A stretch of 5,708 nucleotides of DNA, taken from contig JAIOTF010000397.1 in NCBI GenBank assembly GCA_021107195.1, positions 1 through 5,708 of the forward strand, read 5' to 3'. Below the pieces are notes generated by a model. That model was not told the origin of the DNA and did not search any database. It saw only the letters and a list, made by a program, of their open reading frames with translations. Below are positions 1 to 4,635 of the stretch, in pieces. Every line of letters begins with the position of its first letter. Within the stretch, counting starts at the first letter, position 1. This stretch comes from Anaerolineaceae bacterium. GTDB lineage: Bacteria > Chloroflexota > Anaerolineae > Anaerolineales > Anaerolineaceae. Made by a program: the position numbers and the translations under genes.

Positions 1-2
1 AA

Positions 3-104
3 AAATCCATCAAAGTTACCGATGAAGAATTCCAGAAAATTGCGATAAAACGTAACCCCTTTCACGGTGATTGGAACTATAAAATAACCCCTCAAATAAC
101 ATAG
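3..104 (+). CDS. C-terminal fragment of a transposase, probably ISAzo13/Rhodopirellula type (cut by window edge)
   Basis: An open frame enters from the left edge and stops at TAG 102-104, giving 33 residues. The end reads VTDEEFQKIAIKRNPFHGD followed by WNYKITPQ. From memory of the family, the C-termini of ISAzo13-like ('Rhodopirellula') DDE transposases carry a segment of the form I-K-[VI]-[ST]-D-E-E/A-x ... K/R-R-x-x-F-H-G-[DE]-W-N-Y-T/K-I, and this matches well. The catalytic DDE core lies outside the window, so activity cannot be judged. The fragment is AT-rich compared with the genes that follow, as expected for an acquired element. The right inverted repeat of the element was not identified in the spacer after the stop. 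The family call rests on about 20 residues and is moderate. Confidence 0.6.
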   Translation, partial: KSIKVTDEEFQKIAIKRNPFHGDWNYKITPQIT

Positions 105-233
105 ATTATTTGTTTACGGTGCCTAACGATTGAAGTCGTTACTACAATGGATATTCGAACGGTTTGATCTTTTGCAACTTTTTCTGCCATGCTGCGTATG
201 TAGTAGTGAATCCAACACATAAAAGAGGATATG
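105..233. other. AT-rich spacer between the transposase end and the sensor-domain gene
   Basis: This spacer should hold the right end of the insertion sequence and the promoter of the downstream membrane-protein gene. It contains a perfect 6-bp inverted repeat TAACGA/TCGTTA (124-129 and 136-141, loop TTGAAG). A weak promoter-like pair is TTGCAA (172-177) with TATGTA (197-202), but the 19-base spacing is poor and I do not call it. A purine-rich Shine-Dalgarno, GAGG at 225-228, precedes two adjacent ATGs at 231 and 234. Confidence 0.5.
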
Positions 234-1010
234 ATGAACGAAAAATCTTTTTGGGGAAAATTTTACGGCGTGTTTGCCAAGTCGGCAACGTATTTGAATC
301 TGGTTTATCTCTATCTCACATTCCCGCTGGGGATCGTCTATTTTGTATTCCTGGTCACCGGTTGGGCGCTGGGCATCTCGCTGACTATCATCTGGATCGG
401 TTTGCTGGTGCTGGCTCTTGTCTTTGCCATTTCCTGGGGGCTGACGGCCTTTGAACGCTGGCTTGCCACCGGGATGCTGCGCGTGGACATCCCGCCCATG
501 CAGCGTGCGATTGATCCATCGGCCAGCGTCTGGCAGCGGTTGAAAACCTATTTCGCCAACCCGGTCACCTGGAAGGGCATGCTCTACCTTTTGATCAAGT
601 TCCCTCTGGGAATCCTGAATTTCACTGTTGCCACAACAGTGCTGGCGATTTCATTCAGTCTTCTGGTGGCGCCTTTGGCCTTGGTTATTCCTGGCTGGCA
701 CGTCTACACCGGGGACTGGAACATCTATCTGGATTTGTTCGCGCGGCAGGTGGTTATTGCCCAGCCCGACCCCTACATGATCGCCGGTTTGGTCTTCCTG
801 GCAGGCATCTTTGCCGCGCCGGCATCCTTGCACCTCCTGAACTGGATGGCGAAATGGCAGGGCAAGCTGGCCCAGGCCATGTTCGGGCAAAAAGAACTGG
901 CGGCGGGAGATGCAGGTGAAATTGTTGCCCCTGTCCCCGAAGCAGTGCCTGCTGCACAGCCTGAGGATGTGGCAGAAGAGCTTGCAGATGAAGAACCTCT
1001 GGAAAACTGA
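234..1010 (+). CDS. Multi-pass membrane protein with putative 'sensor' domain (PF13796-like)
   Basis: Residue numbers count from the first of two adjacent ATGs (231). From that start the protein has 259 residues, with hydrophobic stretches at about 23-42, 46-72, 117-153 and 183-203. Two similar modules are visible: YLTFPLGIVYFVFLV (28-42) and LIKFPLGILNFTVAT (121-135), each starting with FPLGI. This duplicated FPLG pattern, with W-Q-R-L-K before the second copy, is typical of the putative sensor domain found at the N-terminus of many actinobacterial histidine kinases. Here no kinase domain follows; the protein ends in an acidic Ala/Pro/Glu-rich tail (about 222-259), probably cytoplasmic. I prefer the second ATG (234) because GAGG at 225-228 lies 5 bases before it and only 2 bases before 231. 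A PspC-domain gene follows after 33 bases, so the two are likely co-transcribed and may act together in the cell envelope. The domain call is good; the signal it senses is unknown. Confidence 0.75.
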   Translation: MNEKSFWGKFYGVFAKSATYLNLVYLYLTFPLGIVYFVFLVTGWALGISLTIIWIGLLVLALVFAISWGLTAFERWLATGMLRVDIPPMQRAIDPSASVWQRLKTYFANPVTWKGMLYLLIKFPLGILNFTVATTVLAISFSLLVAPLALVIPGWHVYTGDWNIYLDLFARQVVIAQPDPYMIAGLVFLAGIFAAPASLHLLNWMAKWQGKLAQAMFGQKELAAGDAGEIVAPVPEAVPAAQPEDVAEELADEEPLEN

Positions 1011-1043
1011 TCTCATTGTTTTTACTGTATAAGGAGAATACCG

Positions 1044-1247
1044 ATGAATGAAAACCGAATAATTTACCGCAGCCGCAGCGATCAAATGGTCGCCGGTGTG
1101 TGTGGGAGGCTTGCCGAATGGCTTGATCTTGATCCGAGTATCGTGCGCCTCATATTTGTCCTGTTGGCCTTGGCCGTGGGCCATGGCATCCTCATCTATT
1201 TGATCCTGCTTTTGGTTATGCCTCTTGAGCCGGAGGTGAAGGCTTAA
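1044..1247 (+). CDS. PspC-domain small membrane protein
   Basis: This 67-residue protein is essentially one PspC domain (PF04024). Features seen are the polar N-terminus with YRSRSDQMVAGVCGRLAEW (8-26), the LDLDPSIVRLIF turn (27-38), and one long hydrophobic segment (about 34-59) ending in VMPLEPE. In the phage-shock family, PspC is an inner-membrane protein that helps sense envelope stress; stand-alone copies outside Proteobacteria often have no demonstrated role. The start is well fixed by AAGGAG (1031-1036), 7 bases before the ATG. It follows the sensor-domain gene by 33 bases on the same strand, suggesting an operon. No pspA or pspF homologue is visible in the window, so the pair may work by another mechanism. 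Domain identity is secure, physiological role is not. Confidence 0.88.
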   Translation: MNENRIIYRSRSDQMVAGVCGRLAEWLDLDPSIVRLIFVLLALAVGHGILIYLILLLVMPLEPEVKA

Positions 1248-1268
1248 GGCCAATAACGCAATCTATCG

Positions 1269-1330
1269 TAACGAATTGATTTGTTGGTAGTGCTCGCTTC
1301 TGAGCACGCCAGCCTTCGTATAACGAATTG
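1269..1330. repeat. Direct repeat TAACGAATTG flanking a small hairpin in the convergent spacer
   Basis: The decamer TAACGAATTG occurs at 1269-1278 and again at 1321-1330, both preceded by TCGTA or TCGTA-like bases. Between the copies is the inverted repeat GTGCTC/GAGCAC (1290-1295 and 1302-1307, 6-base loop). No T-run follows the hairpin on the plus strand, so it is a poor terminator for the PspC gene, although no other candidate is visible for that gene. The role is unknown. Confidence 0.45.
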
Positions 1331-1333
1331 TTT

Positions 1334-1376
1334 TGGAAAAGAAAAGCGGCTGTCTCGTATAAATCGGACAGCCGCT
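1334..1376 (-). terminator. Intrinsic terminator of trpS
   Basis: Perfect 10-bp inverted repeat AGCGGCTGTC (1345-1354) / GACAGCCGCT (1367-1376) with a 12-base loop. Read on the minus strand, the stem is followed by TTTTCTTTTCC (1344-1334), and it begins 24 bases after the trpS stop codon. On the plus strand the stem is followed by GTGTGTTGTG, so it should act mainly for trpS and not for the convergent PspC gene. Confidence 0.85.
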
Positions 1377-1400
1377 GTGTGTTGTGTCCAGGGTTTATTT

Positions 1401-2390
1401 CTATGGCAAACCAATTGCCTGGCGTACTTCCACCATCGTCTGTTCGGCGATCGTTCGCGCCCGGGCGGCGCCATCATGCAGAATATCCCACACATCGTTT
1501 TCATGCCTGGCAAATTCTGCGCGGCGTTCGCGGAAACCGGCCAGCGAGACATTCATGTTGGCAGCCAGCCGCTTCTTGCAATCCACGCAGCCGATCCCGG
1601 CTGAGCGGCACTCGCTGTTGATCATTGCCACTTCCTCTTCGCCGGAGAAGATCTTGTGAAGCGAGTACACATTGCATACATCCGGGTCGCCGGGGTCGTT
1701 GCGGCGCAGGCGCTGCGGATCGGTCTTCATCGTCATTACCCGCTTTTGGGTTTCTTCGGGTGTGGAAGCCAGTTCAATGTGATTGTTGAGACTCTTGCTC
1801 ATCTTTTGTTTCCCGTCGGTGCCGATCACTTTGGGTATCCTGGTGATCTTCATCTGCGGCTCAATCAAGACGTCGGTCTGGTAGCGGTAGTTGAATGAGC
1901 GCACAGTTTCGCGGGCGAACTCGATGTGCGGGGCCTGATCCACCCCAACCGGCACCACGTCAGTCTTGTACAGCAAGATATCCGCAGACATCAACACCGG
2001 GTAACCAACCAGCCCGTAATTGATGTTTTTTGGCTGTTGCTTGATCTTTTCTTTGAACGTTGGCAGCTCGATTAGCTTACCCCAGGGGGTGACCATCGAG
2101 AGCATCGTGTGTAGTTCCATTACCTGCGGCACATGGGACTGGACGAACATGATCGAATCTTTGGGGTCAATCCCGGCGGCCAGCCAGTCCAGCGCCATTT
2201 CCATCGTGTTTCCCTTCAAATTCCGGGTGGTTTCGACTGTGGTCAGGGCATGGATGTCAACAATGCAATACACGCAGTCGTATTCTTTTTGCAGCGCAAC
2301 GTAATTTTGGATAGCACCCAGATAATTTCCCAGATGCTGGCGACCGGTGGGGCGTGCCCCCGAAAATACGCGGCCTTTCTTCTCTGTCAT
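1401..2390 (-). CDS. trpS: Tryptophanyl-tRNA synthetase, probable iron-sulfur type
   Basis: This class I aminoacyl-tRNA synthetase charges tRNA-Trp with tryptophan using ATP in the cytoplasm. It has 329 residues, a normal bacterial length. The HIGH-type motif is T15-G-R-Q-H-L-G-N22 and the KMSKS loop is 196-200 within DGKQKMSKS. Other family hallmarks are P-x-x-M-S-A-D-I-L at 131-139 and VGVDQAPHIE at 148-157. The C-terminal domain contains Cys239, Cys261, Cys268 and Cys271 (C-x21-C-x6-C-x2-C), closely matching the C-x22-C-x6-C-x2-C site known to hold a [4Fe-4S] cluster near the anticodon-binding region in Thermotoga maritima TrpRS. The start is supported by GGAGG (plus-strand CCTCC 2397-2401), 6 bases before the ATG. 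The gene stands alone with its own promoter and terminator; no trp biosynthesis gene is nearby. Confidence 0.97.
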   Translation of the reverse strand: MTEKKGRVFSGARPTGRQHLGNYLGAIQNYVALQKEYDCVYCIVDIHALTTVETTRNLKGNTMEMALDWLAAGIDPKDSIMFVQSHVPQVMELHTMLSMVTPWGKLIELPTFKEKIKQQPKNINYGLVGYPVLMSADILLYKTDVVPVGVDQAPHIEFARETVRSFNYRYQTDVLIEPQMKITRIPKVIGTDGKQKMSKSLNNHIELASTPEETQKRVMTMKTDPQRLRRNDPGDPDVCNVYSLHKIFSGEEEVAMINSECRSAGIGCVDCKKRLAANMNVSLAGFRERRAEFARHENDVWDILHDGAARARTIAEQTMVEVRQAIGLP

Positions 2391-2396
2391 TTTCTG

Positions 2397-2454
2397 CCTC
2401 CGGGGAGGAATGGTTCGTGGCGGTCAGGAGCTGCCACACCGTTAATGATCCTCC
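2397..2454 (-). promoter_or_regulatory. Structured trpS leader with competing Shine-Dalgarno pairings
   Basis: In the minus-strand leader the Shine-Dalgarno GGAGG (2401-2397) is immediately preceded by CCTCC (2408-2404), which can fold back on it as a CCTC/GAGG stem with a 4-base loop. The predicted transcript 5' end carries another GGAGGA (2454-2449), complementary to TCCTCC (2409-2404), which could compete and free the Shine-Dalgarno. Between them lies a 5-bp hairpin GTGGC/GCCAC (2437-2433 and 2421-2417). No T-box sequence is seen and the leader (about 65 bases) is too short for one. The pairings are visible; regulation is inferred. Confidence 0.35.
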
Positions 2455-2461
2455 ACGCCAA

Positions 2462-2470
2462 ATTATAACA
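2462..2470 (-). promoter_or_regulatory. trpS: Extended -10 promoter of trpS
   Basis: On the minus strand TGTTATAAT is a perfect -10 box (TATAAT, 2467-2462) preceded by the TGN extension (2470-2468). No good -35 hexamer is found at 16-18 bases. Transcription would start near 2455, leaving a leader of about 65 bases before the trpS ATG. Confidence 0.65.
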
Positions 2471-2528
2471 AACGTCTGGCAGGATGGGATGATTTCCCTC
2501 ACTTGATTTTGCGGCAGCCTTCGAACTC

Positions 2529-2537
2529 TGGTAAAAT
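2529..2537 (+). promoter_or_regulatory. Extended -10 element directly in front of the sugar-transferase start (leaderless)
   Basis: TGGTAAAAT has the TGN-TANNNT form and ends 6 bases before ATG 2544. A transcript initiated at the usual distance would begin at or next to the A of the ATG, so the mRNA would be leaderless. In agreement, no Shine-Dalgarno is present upstream of this start. No spaced -35 is seen (TTGATT at 2503-2508 is 23 bases away). Confidence 0.6.
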
Positions 2538-2543
2538 GCCAGC

Positions 2544-3191
2544 ATGCGATTATTCCCCCGAGGCGTTCCTGTTACCAAACGGATTTTTGATTTGGTATTG
2601 ACCTTGCTTGGCCTGGTGATTGCACTGCCCGTCATGCTGGTGATTGCCCTGCTGCTGTTGGTGATCCAGGGCTGGCCGCTTTTCTTTTGCCAGCCGCGGC
2701 CTGGTTATCATGGCGAGATCTTCACTCTGTGTAAGTTCCGCAGCATGCGTCGCGCGATAGACCGCCACGGCAACCCCTTGCCGGATGCGCAGCGCATCAC
2801 CCAATTCGGAAAGTTCCTGCGGGCGACAAGTCTGGATGAACTGCCGGAGTTGTTCAATGTGTTCAAAGGGGAGATGAGCCTGGTTGGTCCCCGTCCGCTG
2901 CTGGTTGAATATCTGGACCGCTACACGCCTGAGCAGGGGCGCCGCCACGAAGTGCTGCCCGGTATCACTGGCTGGGCACAGGTCAATGGGCGTAATGTCA
3001 TTTCCTGGGAGGATAAATTCCGCCTGGATGTGTGGTATGTTGATCACTGGTCGCTGGGGCTGGACATCAAAATTCTTTTCAGGACAATTGGTGCAGTGTT
3101 CAAGCGCGAAGGTATCAGTAAACCCGGCCACGCCACCACTCCGTATTTCATGGGCAGCCAGGAAACAACGGAACAGGAAGATCAATCCTGA
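2544..3191 (+). CDS. Undecaprenyl-phosphate sugar-1-phosphate transferase, small PglC-like (bacterial sugar transferase)
   Basis: This is a monotopic phosphoglycosyl transferase of the bacterial sugar transferase family (PF02397), which moves a sugar-1-phosphate from a UDP-sugar to undecaprenyl phosphate and so starts a surface glycan or glycoprotein oligosaccharide. The 215 residues are only the catalytic unit: KRIFD (12-16), one hydrophobic re-entrant helix with Pro29 (about 17-42), QPRPGYHGEIFTLCKFRSM (50-68), the catalytic Asp98-Glu99 pair in ATSLDELPELFN, SLVGPRP (112-118), PGITGWAQVNGR (139-150), and DVWYVDHWSLGLDIKIL (162-178). The C-terminal GISKPGHATTPYF (190-202) resembles the tail of PglC/EpsL-like members, which favours an amino-sugar donor such as a bacillosamine derivative; the donor cannot be fixed from sequence. 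No in-frame alternative start is close by, and the ATG lacks a Shine-Dalgarno but has a -10 box six bases upstream. No other glycan genes are in the window. It is divergent from trpS. Confidence 0.93.
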   Translation: MRLFPRGVPVTKRIFDLVLTLLGLVIALPVMLVIALLLLVIQGWPLFFCQPRPGYHGEIFTLCKFRSMRRAIDRHGNPLPDAQRITQFGKFLRATSLDELPELFNVFKGEMSLVGPRPLLVEYLDRYTPEQGRRHEVLPGITGWAQVNGRNVISWEDKFRLDVWYVDHWSLGLDIKILFRTIGAVFKREGISKPGHATTPYFMGSQETTEQEDQS

Positions 3192-3232
3192 GATTGTTGA
3201 ATAGGTTGGCTTTTTGGGGCGCATGTTCCAGA

Positions 3233-3247
3233 GCACACGGTGTGTGC
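3233..3247. repeat. Short palindromic hairpin between the convergent sugar transferase and the 357-residue gene
   Basis: GCACAC/GTGTGC with a 3-base loop forms a perfect 6-bp stem. It lacks a T-run on either side, so it is at best a weak or factor-assisted terminator for the two converging genes. The rest of the 123-base spacer (3192-3314) shows only a repeated TTTTGGGG string (3211-3218 and 3274-3281) and no gene. Confidence 0.35.
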
Positions 3248-3314
3248 CCGTACGAGCGGAAGCTGTTAAGCACCTTTTGGGGATAGTCCTTTGTATTGAA
3301 TAATCGCTGCAATC

Positions 3315-4388
3315 TTAAGAATCTTTAAGGTTACGTCGAATCACATCCAAAATCGTCAGGTTGTGGCGCTGTCCTAATTCTCCGTTGATCATTTCAATCT
3401 GTTTGCGCGGTGAGTAGAATACCTCGCTCCACCCATACCCGGCACAAGCGGTATCCGCAATGGGACGGCCCTGGGCGTCTTCTCCCCACCAGGCGCGGTA
3501 GGCTTCTTCCAGGTCGGGGCGGATATGCATTTCAGGGATATTGTAATGCGCCGAGTAATAGAAATCAGGGGGCAAAGCATTCAGGATCGTTTCAAAGATA
3601 TGCACCCGCACCTTGACCCCATTGCGGCACTCAGTGTCCGCGATGCGGCTTAATCCGCGGATGGTGGCCAGCGGGGCGATCACTTCCACCCGTTCGAGGT
3701 TCCTGAAGCGGCGTTTGATCTCGGTGATCGTTTCGCGCATCACCAGACCGCTGGCGATGCTGTCGGCAATAAAGGCGACGGTGATGTTTTCATGCTGGAG
3801 TTTGTCGAGGTCTTTGTCCTTGAAGAGGGTCATTTCCACTTTGCGGTTGTAGATTGGAACGGTATGGTCAAAAACATGGTGGGCATCAAGGACAATTTCA
3901 TCACAATAATACCCATAATTATTAAAAATCGCTTCGGGGACCTGATATTTCAGTCCTTCCCGAGCGATGGGGAAAATTGCCAGATTGTGCTGCCGGTTGG
4001 AAAGAATTGTCTTTTGTAAGGGGGGCGCCGCAAAGACGGTTTGCATCGCCTCGCCGATCAGATTGGTGCGCTGTGAGCCCATGCAAAGCTGCCCGGGCAG
4101 CGTGATCGCGCTATGTTGTTCGATCTCCTCTTCGCTGAGCCCCATGATCCGGAAGGCATTGCGGTTGCAGTGTTCATCCTGTAAATAGATAAAGGATGCC
4201 GTGGCTGGATTATGGTAGAAAACCAGCTCCAGGTTGATCTCCGGGGACAGGGTGATCCTGCCGGTACGAAAAAAGCCGCTTCCTTTAGGGGGGGCCTTGT
4301 AGGGAAGCGGCTTTTCGAGGGTCAGATTTCCTGTGATCCGAGTTTGATCTTCTTCGCAGAATTGATATGGATAATGAAATGAAACCAT
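3315..4388 (-). CDS. Uncharacterised protein, possible phosphoribosyltransferase-like C-terminal half
   Basis: I do not recognise this 357-residue protein with certainty. It is soluble-looking: no signal peptide and no membrane segment. The segment ENITVAFIADSIASGLVMRE (200-219) has the shape of a type I phosphoribosyltransferase PRPP loop (a hydrophobic strand, an acidic residue, then a small-residue turn A-S-G and a helix), followed by a second strand VEVIAPLATIRGLSRI (234-249) and a third, VKVRVHIFETI (258-268). That is the strand-loop-helix-strand order of the PRTase fold, but the usual D-D/E pair is reduced to A-D-S. The N-terminal half (about 45-170) and the Tyr/Trp-rich tail (277-329) resemble nothing I know. 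The start is firm: AAGGAGG (plus-strand 4395-4401), 6 bases before the ATG. It has its own promoter downstream of the lipoprotein gene. Enzyme, degenerate ligand-binding PRTase or regulator are all possible. Confidence 0.8.
   Translation of the reverse strand: MVSFHYPYQFCEEDQTRITGNLTLEKPLPYKAPPKGSGFFRTGRITLSPEINLELVFYHNPATASFIYLQDEHCNRNAFRIMGLSEEEIEQHSAITLPGQLCMGSQRTNLIGEAMQTVFAAPPLQKTILSNRQHNLAIFPIAREGLKYQVPEAIFNNYGYYCDEIVLDAHHVFDHTVPIYNRKVEMTLFKDKDLDKLQHENITVAFIADSIASGLVMRETITEIKRRFRNLERVEVIAPLATIRGLSRIADTECRNGVKVRVHIFETILNALPPDFYYSAHYNIPEMHIRPDLEEAYRAWWGEDAQGRPIADTACAGYGWSEVFYSPRKQIEMINGELGQRHNLTILDVIRRNLKDS
4269..4315 (-). terminator. Terminator-like hairpin inside the start of the 357-residue gene
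   Basis: Perfect 13-bp inverted repeat: AAAAGCCGCTTCC (plus 4271-4283) and GGAAGCGGCTTTT (4303-4315), loop 19 bases. In the minus (mRNA) direction the GC-rich stem ends in six T's (plus A-run 4269-4274), the form of an intrinsic terminator. It lies within codons 25-40, downstream of a well-supported start codon. It could cause premature termination when the mRNA is not translated. Confidence 0.6.
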
Positions 4389-4389
4389 A

Positions 4390-4402
4390 TAAGGCCTCCT
4401 TA
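4390..4402 (-). promoter_or_regulatory. Shine-Dalgarno embedded in a hairpin (357-residue gene)
   Basis: In the mRNA the sequence TAAGG-AGG-CCTTA forms a 5-bp stem with a 3-base loop that contains the whole AAGGAGG ribosome-binding sequence, 6 bases before the ATG. The stem is weak, so it may only modulate initiation. The Shine-Dalgarno itself is strong and fixes the start at 4388. Confidence 0.5.
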
Positions 4403-4421
4403 AGTCGAACTTGCTTAAAGA

Positions 4422-4451
4422 GACAGACTGGTTGACAAATACCAGCCTGTC
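4422..4451 (-). promoter_or_regulatory. Leader hairpin at the predicted mRNA 5' end
   Basis: In the minus-strand transcript GACAGGCTGGT (4451-4441) pairs with ACCAGTCTGTC (4432-4422) over 11 bp, with one G-U pair and an 8-base loop. On the DNA plus strand the wobble is an A/C mismatch, so the structure is better as minus-strand RNA. It begins at the start site predicted from the -10 box at 4458-4463, so it would be a 5'-terminal stem-loop: either an mRNA-stabilising element or part of a regulatory leader. Confidence 0.5.
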
Positions 4452-4457
4452 CTATAG

Positions 4458-4466
4458 ATTCTATCA
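4458..4466 (-). promoter_or_regulatory. Extended -10 promoter of the 357-residue gene
   Basis: On the minus strand TGATAGAAT is a TGN extension (4466-4464) plus a TAGAAT -10 box (4463-4458). No -35 match is seen. Initiation about 7 bases downstream falls near 4451, the first base of the leader hairpin, giving a leader of about 63 bases. Confidence 0.5.
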
Positions 4467-4635
4467 CTTATTCAATGTTTGTGGGGAAATTTTAGTATTG
4501 CAGTTAAGGGGAAATGAGGTTCTGTGAGAATTATTGACTGCTTAATCTTTAGACCATTGCAGCATAATGGACGTAATACAATCTCCTGTAGGATGTAATG
4601 AAGGAGGTTGAGTTTTCAGATTCAAATCACTATCT
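4467..4635. other. AT-rich spacer downstream of the lipoprotein gene, no gene seen
   Basis: The spacer after the lipoprotein stop holds no credible open frame and no clear intrinsic terminator for that gene. A plus-strand AAGGAGG at 4601-4607 looks like a ribosome-binding site, but no ATG or GTG follows at a usable distance; CTCCT (4583-4587) upstream can pair with it. No tRNA or known RNA family was recognised. Confidence 0.4.

Noticed and set aside
121..141. Possible integron attC-like site (GCCTAAC near a GTT)
   Set aside because: The left half fits RYYYAAC, but the right half GTTACTA does not fit GTTRRRY and the spacing is far too short.
651..1253. Minus-strand 200-codon frame opposite the sensor-domain and PspC genes
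   Set aside because: It spans two recognisable plus-strand genes and their spacer, and its translation shows no family pattern.
2391..2543. T-box riboswitch for trpS
   Set aside because: The leader is only about 65 bases from the predicted start, and no T-box core sequence or specifier stem is seen.
3180..3214. Intrinsic terminator for the sugar-transferase gene (CAATC/GATTG stem, later TTTTT)
   Set aside because: The stem is only 5 bp, AT-rich, and separated from the T-run by about 15 bases.
2550..3236. Long minus-strand open frame of 228 codons opposite the sugar transferase
   Set aside because: It is antisense to a clearly conserved PF02397 gene, is rich in His/Gln as shadow frames are, and has no ribosome-binding site.
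4601..4635. Small plus-strand gene after the AAGGAGG at 4601-4607
   Set aside because: No ATG or GTG follows at a proper distance and no open frame of useful length exists.
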